From Linnemannia schmuckeri (Eukaryota; Mortierellomycota; Mortierellomycetes; Mortierellales; Mortierellaceae), in assembly GCA_029449235.1 (NCBI GenBank), contig JANATG010000004.1, positions 3,063,392 to 3,127,391 on the forward strand: a stretch of 64,000 bases of DNA, in the 5' to 3' direction. Shown piece after piece: positions 44,210 to 54,400 of this stretch. Each line of letters starts with the position of its first letter. Positions within the stretch are counted from its first letter, which is position 1. Below the pieces are notes generated by a model. The model made no database searches, had not been told where the DNA came from, and saw only the letters and a list, made by a program, of their open reading frames with translations. The translations under genes and the position numbers were made by a program.

Positions 44210-44532
44210 ATGAACACCAACAGCAACAACAATGTTCCCTTTCCTTCATCTTCAAGTCCTACATCCTCGAAGGGTAAGAAACCCCTGAGCGACATTACCA
44301 ACACTGTTTTGTCGGCATCTCCTCCCAGAAACTCGGCTTCTTCAACTGTTGCCGGGTCATCTCGGCCTTCAGCTCAGCCTGCCACTCCCATAGTCAAGCA
44401 GGCGCCTCTGGTCTCCAAGGATGTTCCTCATGAGCCAGCACCCGTTGGGCCTTTCCACATCGACACTTATCGATCTGACGTGTGGCAGCAGTGGCGTCGA
44501 ATGGTAGCAGCCCTGAATGACTTAACGCCTCA
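44210..44532 (+). pseudogene. Unrecognised ORF, truncated by the element C LTR
   Basis: Starts at ATG after CTCCACTTTCCTCATC. It encodes an Asn/Ser/Pro-rich N-terminus, GKKPLSDITNTVLSASPPRN, and a more ordered end, FHIDTYRSDVWQQWRRMVAAL. The reading frame enters the C LTR at 44533 and stops there at 44548. Its continuation is not present after the C array at 55740. It may be a host gene 5' end or the start of another element's gag. Confidence 0.5.
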
Positions 44533-44793
44533 TGTAACAGGATCGTAGATTGCCTCCTGCTTTTGGCAGCCTTGTTCCTTAATTACCTTATTAATATCTT
44601 GTGTGTCTGTCTTACACATATTACCCCTGCTTAGTATTGCTTCGCCCTCATTCCCCATAGACATATAAATACCCTTTCCCTTCTGTACAATAAACCTCAT
44701 TCCTTCTTGCCCTTTCCTCTTGTCCCTACATCCCCTTGTCTCTTTCCCTTGTTATTACCCTTGCCTCTTGTCCCTTGCTCTGCTCCTATTACA
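44533..44793 (+). mobile_element. Element C LTR 1, 261 bp
   Basis: TGTAACAGG to TATTACA. It contains CATATAAATA (44662-44671) as a TATA box and AATAAA near 44689 as a polyadenylation signal. Confidence 0.95.
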
Positions 44794-44940
44794 TGGTAGC
44801 AAAGATAACTTCAATCCCCCCTCTGCTGTATTCTTGCCCTTTTCTTGTTTTTTCTTCTTTCTAGCACACTTTCTTCCCCTTCTTGACTCCACTTTTAAAG
44901 TTTGATTTTTTTATTTTTTCCCTCCCCCCAACTCCACCTT

Positions 44941-45957
44941 ATGTCGGATACACTTGACTCCCTTTTTGAAGGCATCTCAGTCGAAAGACAAATTGCTATT
45001 CGTCAATTCTTTGAGGCCATGCCAGTTGCTACGCCCACCCCCGCACCAGCGTCTGCCCCAGTCGAACCCACCGAACGAGAGCTTGAGGCGGACCGCCGTG
45101 ATCTTGCCCGCACCCTGGCCCAAGTCCTCAAGCCCCAGCGACCCGCTCCCTACTCTGGCGCGATTGATGCTGATGTATGCATCAACTTCATTGACAACCA
45201 AAAGGAGTATTATACAGTTGTTAAATTGGGCTTGGCTGAATGGGTTCAGTATACCGCCCTCAACCTAATTGATGATGCCAAATCATGGTGGCGCTCCTCT
45301 GGCCTGACTATCCACACTCCCTGGAACGACTTCGAGACCGATTTTCTCACTTTCCACACTCCTCCCAATGCCGTCGCTGCTGCCCGTGAGGCTCTTGAGT
45401 CACTCCAACAGGGTAAACGATCGGTTGCTCTTTACACTCATGAATTTTGTCGTCTGCTCCGCCGTGTTCCTACCCTCGACAAAGGTACCGCTCTACATTG
45501 GTATATCAAGGGTCTTGAGCGTGACACCAGCAAAGAGGTCAAGCTGCGACAGTGTGCCACCTTGGAATCTGCCATCACCCAAGCCAGCTTAATTCACTCG
45601 ATCCTCTATCCTAACGGCCCCACCATTGCGCCCAAGCACGATACTAATGCTATGGATATCGACAATCTCCATGTTGCCATCAACAACCTTACCACTCAAG
45701 TCAACTATTTGTCTCGCAACAACGGCAACACCAACAACGCCCCTCGCCCTCCCAAACTCACCCCTGAAGACAAAGCTTATCTTATCGCCAAGAAGGGGTG
45801 CTTCCGCTGTCGTAAGATCGGCCATATGGCAAGCCAGTGTCGTACCTTCCCAAGCACACAGCAGCCTCGCCAGTTCAACAACGTCGAGGTCACCGCCACC
45901 CCTGCTCCCGCCCAGGCTTCTTCCCAGACTCAGTCGGGAAAAGCCAACAGCAACTAG
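44941..45957 (+). CDS. Element C Gag, copy 1
   Basis: About 338 aa from ATGTCGGATACA. Capsid-like part: RPAPYSGAIDADVCINFIDN, DDAKSWWRSSGLTIHTPWND and LRRVPTLDKGTALHWYIKGL. Canonical zinc knuckle CFRCRKIGHMASQC near 45799-45840. The stop codon at 45955-45957 falls in the predicted frameshift stem. Confidence 0.92.
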   Translation: MSDTLDSLFEGISVERQIAIRQFFEAMPVATPTPAPASAPVEPTERELEADRRDLARTLAQVLKPQRPAPYSGAIDADVCINFIDNQKEYYTVVKLGLAEWVQYTALNLIDDAKSWWRSSGLTIHTPWNDFETDFLTFHTPPNAVAAAREALESLQQGKRSVALYTHEFCRLLRRVPTLDKGTALHWYIKGLERDTSKEVKLRQCATLESAITQASLIHSILYPNGPTIAPKHDTNAMDIDNLHVAINNLTTQVNYLSRNNGNTNNAPRPPKLTPEDKAYLIAKKGCFRCRKIGHMASQCRTFPSTQQPRQFNNVEVTATPAPAQASSQTQSGKANSN

Positions 45958-46007
45958 AAAAAGTCCAGGTTCTAGTTGCTGCTGCTCCCTCCTCTTTTCC
46001 TCTGGAT
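45936..46007 (+). promoter_or_regulatory. Predicted -1 frameshift pseudoknot, element C copy 1
   Basis: G-GGA-AAA at 45936-45942 in the gag frame; spacer 5 nt; perfect 12-bp stem (45948-45959 with 45970-45981); loop of 10 nt with GTCCAG at 45963-45968; partner CTGGAT at 46002-46007 after a 20-nt connector. The dimensions are those of an H-type pseudoknot. Confidence 0.78.
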
Positions 46008-49000
46008 CAGAGGAGTAAGCGTTTTTCTTCAGATAAGTTTTCTTCTTTTTCTTTTCCAAATAAAAAGCACTCTCTGCCCAAAGACCTTGCTCCTCCTTCA
46101 TCTTCAATTACCAATACACTTGTTGACCCTCTACCTCCGATCCCCCCTCCTGTTATGGCTGTTTTGCCTACTGTATACGCCTCTCCCATTGTCCCTTCTC
46201 AAGAGGGGGATGGATTGACAAATACAATGGACCTGGACCCATCTGTGTCTCCTCCCTCTCTAGCCCCCACATCCATCTTGTCTGTACCTGATTCCGTACC
46301 TGCCTCGGTGTCTGTGCCTATGTCTTCGTCTGCAATCGATCTGCCAACTATTGTTCCTGAATCCATCCTCTCTGTGTCCGATTTGGTGTCTGTGCCCTTA
46401 ACCAAGAGCAAAATCCGTCGCTTGCGCAAAAAAGGAGTTGGTGTTTCTACTTTTACTGTCGAACAGGCAAAGACAACCCTCCTTACTTTTGTCTGCAATG
46501 TTAATGGCCACACCGCTCGGATTCTAATTGATGGTGGAGCTCAGGGTAACGTGATCTCATCCTCTTTTGTTAAAAAACACGCAATCCCTCTTCACTCTTC
46601 ATCTCCCATCCCCATCATCCTCCCCAACGGTTCACAATCCTTTTCTGCTCACACCGCCAACGTCACCCTCCATCGCCAACAATACTCCACCGACCTCAAT
46701 CCCATTGTCTACCCATTGAAAAAATACGACCTTCTCCTGGGTAAACCCTGGCTCGCCCAAAACAACCCTCTCATCAACTGGCGCACAAACAACCTCCGCA
46801 TCAACCACAACGGCATCGACATCGACTGGGACTGCACCGGTTTTCAGTCTTCCTCCATCAGCAACCGCACTCGCGGCCTTCTTCTTTCCCACATTCACTT
46901 TTACACTGAGGCAACCACCCCCGACAGTGAAATATACCTTGCACTCATTCATTCTAACAACAAAAACAACAACGACAACATCACCACCGACAATGACCAA
47001 CCTACCCCTGACCAAGAACAACCTTCCATCACCCCCATTCCCCCACGACCACCTCCCTCTCTCCCTCCCGACATCCATACTATTGTTCACGACGAATTCC
47101 CGGACGTCTTTCCCACCGCCCTTCCCTCTGGTCTCCCTCCGGACCGTGGAGATGCTATGCGCATTGAAACGGACCCTACTGCCGATCCACCTTTCAAACC
47201 TGTTATTCGACTTTCCATTGCCGAGTTGGACGAACTCAAAAAGCAACTCGACGATCTACTTGCCAAGAAACTGATCAAACCTAGTACCTCCCCCTATGGT
47301 GCTCCGGTCCTCTTTGTCAAAAAGGCTGACGGTTCTCTTCGTATGTGTGTGGACTACCGTGGCCTCAACCGTATCACCAGAAAGAACCGCCACCCTCTGC
47401 CCAGGATTGACGAATTGATCGACCGCTTTCGTGGGGCCCAGTATTTCACCAAGTTGGACTTGATCTCAGGGTACCACCAGCAGCGTATCTATGAACCTCA
47501 TACTCACAAGACCGCCTTTCGCTGCAGGTACGGTCACTTTGAGTTCAATGTCGTCCCTTTTGGCCTCACAAATGCACCCGCGTCATTCTCCAATATGATG
47601 CTCAAGGTCCTCGATCCGGTTCTCGACAAGTGGGTAGTTGTCTATTTAGACGATATCCTGATTTATTCAAAGACTAAGGCCGAACACCTCCGTCATATCC
47701 GCAGTGTCCTCACCCTCCTCCGCAAGCATGGTCTCTATGTGAAATTGAGCAAGTGCTCCTTTATGCAAGAAGAAACCGAGTTCCTGGGTCATGTCATCTC
47801 CAAGAATGGTCTCCACACCAACGCTGGTCTTGTTCGCGCCATCCGCGAGTGGCCTTGCCCAAGAAAGCAAAAGGACGTTCAGCAGTTCATTGGGTTGGCA
47901 CAATTTTATCAACAGTATATAAAAAACTTTGCTGACATCGCCCTTCCTCTTACATCGCTACTAGGTGAAGGTCGACAGTTCGTCTGGGATGACACCACCG
48001 AGTCCGCTTTTCTTGCGCTCAAGAATGCCATCAGCACTGCCCCGGTCTTGCGCATCTTTGATCCAAACCTACGATCGACCGTTGAGACCGATGCCTCTGG
48101 CTTTGCTGTTGGCGCGGTGCTCTTCCAGACGGACAGCAATGGCGTATCTCGTCCGGTCGCCTTCACCTCACGGAAGTTGAACTCAGCTGAGAAAAATTAC
48201 CCAACCCATGAACAAGAGCTACTTGCTGTCGTCCACGCCCTGAAGACTTGGAGATACTACTTGGACGGGTCCCATTTTATTGTATATACAGACCATGACA
48301 CCCTTAGACACTTTCCCACCCAACCAAAACTGACCCGGCGACAAGCAAGGTGGATGGAACTGTTACAGGAATATGACTTTGACTTCAAGTTCAAGCGAGG
48401 TGTTGATAATGTCGTTCCTGATGCCCTCTCTCGGCGACCGGATTATCAAGACCCGCCACCGGCACCCATGTCGATCAATGCCCTTGACCTTCAGTCCGAC
48501 TCAGGTTTGAGGCAGCGCCTGATAGATGGATATCAAGAGGATGCTCGCCTTGCTTCCATCTATCAAAGCTGCCTCGGAGGGAAGTCACCAGCATCTTATT
48601 TTTTGCACAATGGGTTGCTTTATGTTAAACGACGTAGTGACTCGTTGCTTTGTATACCAAAGTCCTCTGACCTGCGTTCTCTCCTCCTTCATGACGTACA
48701 CGACGCTGCAATAGCGGGCCATTTAGGTTTTGACAAAACCTACGCCGCCTTGCGTCGTTTTGCCTTCTGGCCTCGGATGTCTGTTGATACCCGTCAATAT
48801 ATTGAGTCCTGCTCAAGCTGTCAACGCAACAAGGCGGTACGACGTCTTCCTGCTGGACTACTCCGCCCCCTAGAGATCCCCGAGCAACGCTGGGACACTG
48901 TGTCGATGGACTTTGTTGTCAAACTTCCTATGACAGCTCGCAAGTTTGACGCCATCACCGTTTTTGTGGACAAGCTGTCCAAGCAAGTTCACTTTGCACC

Positions 49001-50021
49001 AAGTCGAACCACGGATACTGCTGTTGAGGTTGCCAACTGTTTTTTCAGCAACGTCTTCCGTCTACATGGAATGCCTAGCACCATCGTCTCGGATCGGGAT
49101 ACCAAATTCACCAGCACCTTCTGGCGTCGTCTACAGGAGCGTCTAGGCACCAAGCTTGCCATGTCCTCGTCCTTCCACCCCCAGACTGATGGCCAATCCG
49201 AGAGAGCGATTCAGACTCTAAAGACAATGCTGCGCGGCTTAGTCAATCATAAGCAAGACGACTGGGACCTGTATCTGTCGGCGGCCGAATTTGCATACAA
49301 CAACGCAGTTCACTCCTCCACTGGTGTCTCACCCTTCTTTTTGAACCACGGATTTCATCCTCGAGTACCTGCCTCCCTCCTCGCTCCCGTCACCCCGTCC
49401 TCCTCATCCTCCTCATCCTCACTGGACTTTGACTCCTTTATCTCCGCACAACAGTCTGCCCTTACAATTGCTCGCGAGAGCCTTCTTGAGGCTCAAGCTC
49501 AACAGATCAAGCACGCCGATGCTCATCGACGACCTCACTCCTATAAAGTTGGCGATCAAGTTTTACTCAGCACCGAGCACATCACCACGGCCTACGATTC
49601 CACCCGCCCTGCTGCTTCCCTTCAAGCTCGCTTTTTTGGCCCTTTCACGCTTCTTCAGCAACGCTCACCAGTTTCCTTTCAGGTCGAGCTCCCACCCACC
49701 ATGCGCATTCATGATGTCTTTCACGTCGACCGATTCAAGCCCTATATTCCATCACCAGAATCTCTCGGTCGACGCTCCCTGCCACCTCCTGAGCCCGAGG
49801 TTGTTAATGGCGAAGTCGAGTACGAGGTTGAGGCCATCTTAGCACACAGATCAAGACGAAGAAGGACGGAGTTCCTTGTCAAGTGGGCGGGTTATGACGC
49901 GGCCAAAGACTCTACCTGGGAGCCACTCAAGGCTTTAACCAACTCACCCATTATTCTCCACAAGTACTGCCAGGAACATGGGCTTCTTTTTTTATTAGGG
50001 AAAGGTGTAACAGGATCGTAG
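45936..50021 (+). CDS. Element C Pol, copy 1
   Basis: Reached by -1 frameshifting from gag; the frame is open from inside gag. A Ser/Pro-rich linker leads to protease (ARILIDGGAQGNVIS near 46516-46560, with Gly where Ser/Thr is usual), reverse transcriptase (CVDYRGLNRITRK; VVYLDDILIYS near 47635-47670), RNase H (TVETDASGFAVG; YTDHDTL), integrase zinc finger (HDVHDAAIAGH, CSSCQRNK), core (VSMDFVVKLP, IVSDRDTKFTS, HPQTDGQSE) and chromodomain (VEYEVEAIL, WAGYDAAKDSTWEP near 49815-49925). Catalytic residues are all present. The stop lies in the following LTR, with GLLFLLGKGVTGS at the end. Confidence 0.95.
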   Translation, partial: GKSQQQLEKVQVLVAAAPSSFPLDQRSKRFSSDKFSSFSFPNKKHSLPKDLAPPSSSITNTLVDPLPPIPPPVMAVLPTVYASPIVPSQEGDGLTNTMDLDPSVSPPSLAPTSILSVPDSVPASVSVPMSSSAIDLPTIVPESILSVSDLVSVPLTKSKIRRLRKKGVGVSTFTVEQAKTTLLTFVCNVNGHTARILIDGGAQGNVISSSFVKKHAIPLHSSSPIPIILPNGSQSFSAHTANVTLHRQQYSTDLNPIVYPLKKYDLLLGKPWLAQNNPLINWRTNNLRINHNGIDIDWDCTGFQSSSISNRTRGLLLSHIHFYTEATTPDSEIYLALIHSNNKNNNDNITTDNDQPTPDQEQPSITPIPPRPPPSLPPDIHTIVHDEFPDVFPTALPSGLPPDRGDAMRIETDPTADPPFKPVIRLSIAELDELKKQLDDLLAKKLIKPSTSPYGAPVLFVKKADGSLRMCVDYRGLNRITRKNRHPLPRIDELIDRFRGAQYFTKLDLISGYHQQRIYEPHTHKTAFRCRYGHFEFNVVPFGLTNAPASFSNMMLKVLDPVLDKWVVVYLDDILIYSKTKAEHLRHIRSVLTLLRKHGLYVKLSKCSFMQEETEFLGHVISKNGLHTNAGLVRAIREWPCPRKQKDVQQFIGLAQFYQQYIKNFADIALPLTSLLGEGRQFVWDDTTESAFLALKNAISTAPVLRIFDPNLRSTVETDASGFAVGAVLFQTDSNGVSRPVAFTSRKLNSAEKNYPTHEQELLAVVHALKTWRYYLDGSHFIVYTDHDTLRHFPTQPKLTRRQARWMELLQEYDFDFKFKRGVDNVVPDALSRRPDYQDPPPAPMSINALDLQSDSGLRQRLIDGYQEDARLASIYQSCLGGKSPASYFLHNGLLYVKRRSDSLLCIPKSSDLRSLLLHDVHDAAIAGHLGFDKTYAALRRFAFWPRMSVDTRQYIESCSSCQRNKAVRRLPAGLLRPLEIPEQRWDTVSMDFVVKLPMTARKFDAITVFVDKLSKQVHFAPSRTTDTAVEVANCFFSNVFRLHGMPSTIVSDRDTKFTSTFWRRLQERLGTKLAMSSSFHPQTDGQSERAIQTLKTMLRGLVNHKQDDWDLYLSAAEFAYNNAVHSSTGVSPFFLNHGFHPRVPASLLAPVTPSSSSSSSSLDFDSFISAQQSALTIARESLLEAQAQQIKHADAHRRPHSYKVGDQVLLSTEHITTAYDSTRPAASLQARFFGPFTLLQQRSPVSFQVELPPTMRIHDVFHVDRFKPYIPSPESLGRRSLPPPEPEVVNGEVEYEVEAILAHRSRRRRTEFLVKWAGYDAAKDSTWEPLKALTNSPIILHKYCQEHGLLFLLGKGVTGS
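49997..50005 (+). promoter_or_regulatory. Polypurine tract, element C copy 1
   Basis: AGGGAAAGG directly before the shared central LTR; the same tract is at 55470-55478 for copy 2. Confidence 0.75.
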
Positions 50022-50266
50022 ATTGCCTCCTGCTTTTGGCAGCCTTGTTCCTTAATTACCTTATTAATATCTTGTGTGTCTGTCTTACACATATTACCCC
50101 TGCTTAGTATTGCTTCGCCCTCATTCCCCATAGACATATAAATACCCTTTCCCTTCTGTACAATAAACCTCATTCCTTCTTGCCCTTTCCTCTTGTCCCT
50201 ACATCCCCTTGTCTCTTTCCCTTGTTATTACCCTTGCCTCTTGTCCCTTGCTCTGCTCCTATTACA
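50006..50266 (+). mobile_element. Element C central LTR (shared)
   Basis: 261 bp and apparently identical to the outer LTRs. It is the 3' LTR of copy 1 and the 5' LTR of copy 2. Confidence 0.95.
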
Positions 50267-50413
50267 TGGTAGCAAAGATAACTTCAATCCCCCCTCTGCT
50301 GTATTCTTGCCCTTTTCTTGTTTTTTCTTCTTTCTAGCACACTTTCTTCCCCTTCTTGACTCCACTTTTAAAGTTTGATTTTTTTATTTTTTCCCTCCCC
50401 CCAACTCCACCTT

Positions 50414-51430
50414 ATGTCGGATACACTTGACTCCCTTTTTGAAGGCATCTCAGTCGAAAGACAAATTGCTATTCGTCAATTCTTTGAGGCCATGCCAGTT
50501 GCTACGCCCACCCCCGCACCAGCGTCTGCCCCAGTCGAACCCACCGAACGAGAGCTTGAGGCGGACCGCCGTGATCTTGCCCGCACCCTGGCCCAAGTCC
50601 TCAAGCCCCAGCGACCCGCTCCCTACTCTGGCGCGATTGATGCTGATGTATGCATCAACTTCATTGACAACCAAAAGGAGTATTATACAGTTGTTAAATT
50701 GGGCTTGGCTGAATGGGTTCAGTATACCGCCCTCAACCTAATTGATGATGCCAAATCATGGTGGCGCTCCTCTGGCCTGACTATCCACACTCCCTGGAAC
50801 GACTTCGAGACCGATTTTCTCACTTTCCACACTCCTCCCAATGCCGTCGCTGCTGCCCGTGAGGCTCTTGAGTCACTCCAACAGGGTAAACGATCGGTTG
50901 CTCTTTACACTCATGAATTTTGTCGTCTGCTCCGCCGTGTTCCTACCCTCGACAAAGGTACCGCTCTACATTGGTATATCAAGGGTCTTGAGCGTGACAC
51001 CAGCAAAGAGGTCAAGCTGCGACAGTGTGCCACCTTGGAATCTGCCATCACCCAAGCCAGCTTAATTCACTCGATCCTCTATCCTAACGGCCCCACCATT
51101 GCGCCCAAGCACGATACTAATGCTATGGATATCGACAATCTCCATGTTGCCATCAACAACCTTACCACTCAAGTCAACTATTTGTCTCGCAACAACGGCA
51201 ACACCAACAACGCCCCTCGCCCTCCCAAACTCACCCCTGAAGACAAAGCTTATCTTATCGCCAAGAAGGGGTGCTTCCGCTGTCGTAAGATCGGCCATAT
51301 GGCAAGCCAGTGTCGTACCTTCCCAAGCACACAGCAGCCTCGCCAGTTCAACAACGTCGAGGTCACCGCCACCCCTGCTCCCGCCCAGGCTTCTTCCCAG
51401 ACTCAGTCGGGAAAAGCCAACAGCAACTAG
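50414..51430 (+). CDS. Element C Gag, copy 2
   Basis: Same product as at 44941-45957, with no residue difference seen. The zinc knuckle CFRCRKIGHMASQC is present. Confidence 0.92.
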   Translation: MSDTLDSLFEGISVERQIAIRQFFEAMPVATPTPAPASAPVEPTERELEADRRDLARTLAQVLKPQRPAPYSGAIDADVCINFIDNQKEYYTVVKLGLAEWVQYTALNLIDDAKSWWRSSGLTIHTPWNDFETDFLTFHTPPNAVAAAREALESLQQGKRSVALYTHEFCRLLRRVPTLDKGTALHWYIKGLERDTSKEVKLRQCATLESAITQASLIHSILYPNGPTIAPKHDTNAMDIDNLHVAINNLTTQVNYLSRNNGNTNNAPRPPKLTPEDKAYLIAKKGCFRCRKIGHMASQCRTFPSTQQPRQFNNVEVTATPAPAQASSQTQSGKANSN

Positions 51431-51480
51431 AAAAAGTCCAGGTTCTAGTTGCTGCTGCTCCCTCCTCTTTTCCTCTGGAT
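51409..51480 (+). promoter_or_regulatory. Predicted -1 frameshift pseudoknot, element C copy 2
   Basis: Identical to the copy 1 signal: heptamer 51409-51415, stem 51421-51432 with 51443-51454, loop strand 51436-51441 pairing with 51475-51480. Confidence 0.78.
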
Positions 51481-54400
51481 CAGAGGAGTAAGCGTTTTTC
51501 TTCAGATAAGTTTTCTTCTTTTTCTTTTCCAAATAAAAAGCACTCTCTGCCCAAAGACCTTGCTCCTCCTTCATCTTCAATTACCAATACACTTGTTGAC
51601 CCTCTACCTCCGATCCCCCCTCCTGTTATGGCTGTTTTGCCTACTGTATACGCCTCTCCCATTGTCCCTTCTCAAGAGGGGGATGGATTGACAAATACAA
51701 TGGACCTGGACCCATCTGTGTCTCCTCCCTCTCTAGCCCCCACATCCATCTTGTCTGTACCTGATTCCGTACCTGCCTCGGTGTCTGTGCCTATGTCTTC
51801 GTCTGCAATCGATCTGCCAACTATTGTTCCTGAATCCATCCTCTCTGTGTCCGATTTGGTGTCTGTGCCCTTAACCAAGAGCAAAATCCGTCGCTTGCGC
51901 AAAAAAGGAGTTGGTGTTTCTACTTTTACTGTCGAACAGGCAAAGACAACCCTCCTTACTTTTGTCTGCAATGTTAATGGCCACACCGCTCGGATTCTAA
52001 TTGATGGTGGAGCTCAGGGTAACGTGATCTCATCCTCTTTTGTTAAAAAACACGCAATCCCTCTTCACTCTTCATCTCCCATCCCCATCATCCTCCCCAA
52101 CGGTTCACAATCCTTTTCTGCTCACACCGCCAACGTCACCCTCCATCGCCAACAATACTCCACCGACCTCAATCCCATTGTCTACCCATTGAAAAAATAC
52201 GACCTTCTCCTGGGTAAACCCTGGCTCGCCCAAAACAACCCTCTCATCAACTGGCGCACAAACAACCTCCGCATCAACCACAACGGCATCGACATCGACT
52301 GGGACTGCACCGGTTTTCAGTCTTCCTCCATCAGCAACCGCACTCGCGGCCTTCTTCTTTCCCACATTCACTTTTACACTGAGGCAACCACCCCCGACAG
52401 TGAAATATACCTTGCACTCATTCATTCTAACAACAAAAACAACAACGACAACATCACCACCGACAATGACCAACCTACCCCTGACCAAGAACAACCTTCC
52501 ATCACCCCCATTCCCCCACGACCACCTCCCTCTCTCCCTCCCGACATCCATACTATTGTTCACGACGAATTCCCGGACGTCTTTCCCACCGCCCTTCCCT
52601 CTGGTCTCCCTCCGGACCGTGGAGATGCTATGCGCATTGAAACGGACCCTACTGCCGATCCACCTTTCAAACCTGTTATTCGACTTTCCATTGCCGAGTT
52701 GGACGAACTCAAAAAGCAACTCGACGATCTACTTGCCAAGAAACTGATCAAACCTAGTACCTCCCCCTATGGTGCTCCGGTCCTCTTTGTCAAAAAGGCT
52801 GACGGTTCTCTTCGTATGTGTGTGGACTACCGTGGCCTCAACCGTATCACCAGAAAGAACCGCCACCCTCTGCCCAGGATTGACGAATTGATCGACCGCT
52901 TTCGTGGGGCCCAGTATTTCACCAAGTTGGACTTGATCTCAGGGTACCACCAGCAGCGTATCTATGAACCTCATACTCACAAGACCGCCTTTCGCTGCAG
53001 GTACGGTCACTTTGAGTTCAATGTCGTCCCTTTTGGCCTCACAAATGCACCCGCGTCATTCTCCAATATGATGCTCAAGGTCCTCGATCCGGTTCTCGAC
53101 AAGTGGGTAGTTGTCTATTTAGACGATATCCTGATTTATTCAAAGACTAAGGCCGAACACCTCCGTCATATCCGCAGTGTCCTCACCCTCCTCCGCAAGC
53201 ATGGTCTCTATGTGAAATTGAGCAAGTGCTCCTTTATGCAAGAAGAAACCGAGTTCCTGGGTCATGTCATCTCCAAGAATGGTCTCCACACCAACGCTGG
53301 TCTTGTTCGCGCCATCCGCGAGTGGCCTTGCCCAAGAAAGCAAAAGGACGTTCAGCAGTTCATTGGGTTGGCACAATTTTATCAACAGTATATAAAAAAC
53401 TTTGCTGACATCGCCCTTCCTCTTACATCGCTACTAGGTGAAGGTCGACAGTTCGTCTGGGATGACACCACCGAGTCCGCTTTTCTTGCGCTCAAGAATG
53501 CCATCAGCACTGCCCCGGTCTTGCGCATCTTTGATCCAAACCTACGATCGACCGTTGAGACCGATGCCTCTGGCTTTGCTGTTGGCGCGGTGCTCTTCCA
53601 GACGGACAGCAATGGCGTATCTCGTCCGGTCGCCTTCACCTCACGGAAGTTGAACTCAGCTGAGAAAAATTACCCAACCCATGAACAAGAGCTACTTGCT
53701 GTCGTCCACGCCCTGAAGACTTGGAGATACTACTTGGACGGGTCCCATTTTATTGTATATACAGACCATGACACCCTTAGACACTTTCCCACCCAACCAA
53801 AACTGACCCGGCGACAAGCAAGGTGGATGGAACTGTTACAGGAATATGACTTTGACTTCAAGTTCAAGCGAGGTGTTGATAATGTCGTTCCTGATGCCCT
53901 CTCTCGGCGACCGGATTATCAAGACCCGCCACCGGCACCCATGTCGATCAATGCCCTTGACCTTCAGTCCGACTCAGGTTTGAGGCAGCGCCTGATAGAT
54001 GGATATCAAGAGGATGCTCGCCTTGCTTCCATCTATCAAAGCTGCCTCGGAGGGAAGTCACCAGCATCTTATTTTTTGCACAATGGGTTGCTTTATGTTA
54101 AACGACGTAGTGACTCGTTGCTTTGTATACCAAAGTCCTCTGACCTGCGTTCTCTCCTCCTTCATGACGTACACGACGCTGCAATAGCGGGCCATTTAGG
54201 TTTTGACAAAACCTACGCCGCCTTGCGTCGTTTTGCCTTCTGGCCTCGGATGTCTGTTGATACCCGTCAATATATTGAGTCCTGCTCAAGCTGTCAACGC
54301 AACAAGGCGGTACGACGTCTTCCTGCTGGACTACTCCGCCCCCTAGAGATCCCCGAGCAACGCTGGGACACTGTGTCGATGGACTTTGTTGTCAAACTTC

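Larger units (their letters stand above)
44533..50266 (+). mobile_element. Element C copy 1 (shares its 3' LTR with copy 2)
   Basis: Gypsy chromovirus with 261-bp LTRs at 44533-44793 and 50006-50266. Internal order: TGGTAGCAAAG primer site at 44794, gag, pol at -1 frame, polypurine tract 49997-50005. The second LTR is also the 5' LTR of the next copy. The left flank CCTCA does not match the right flank of the array (CTTGA). Confidence 0.95.

Noticed and set aside
46632..47246. 204-codon minus-strand frame antisense to element C pol (also at 52105-52719)
   Set aside because: A shadow of the conserved pol coding frame; composition is Val/Gly/Arg-rich and no domain is visible.
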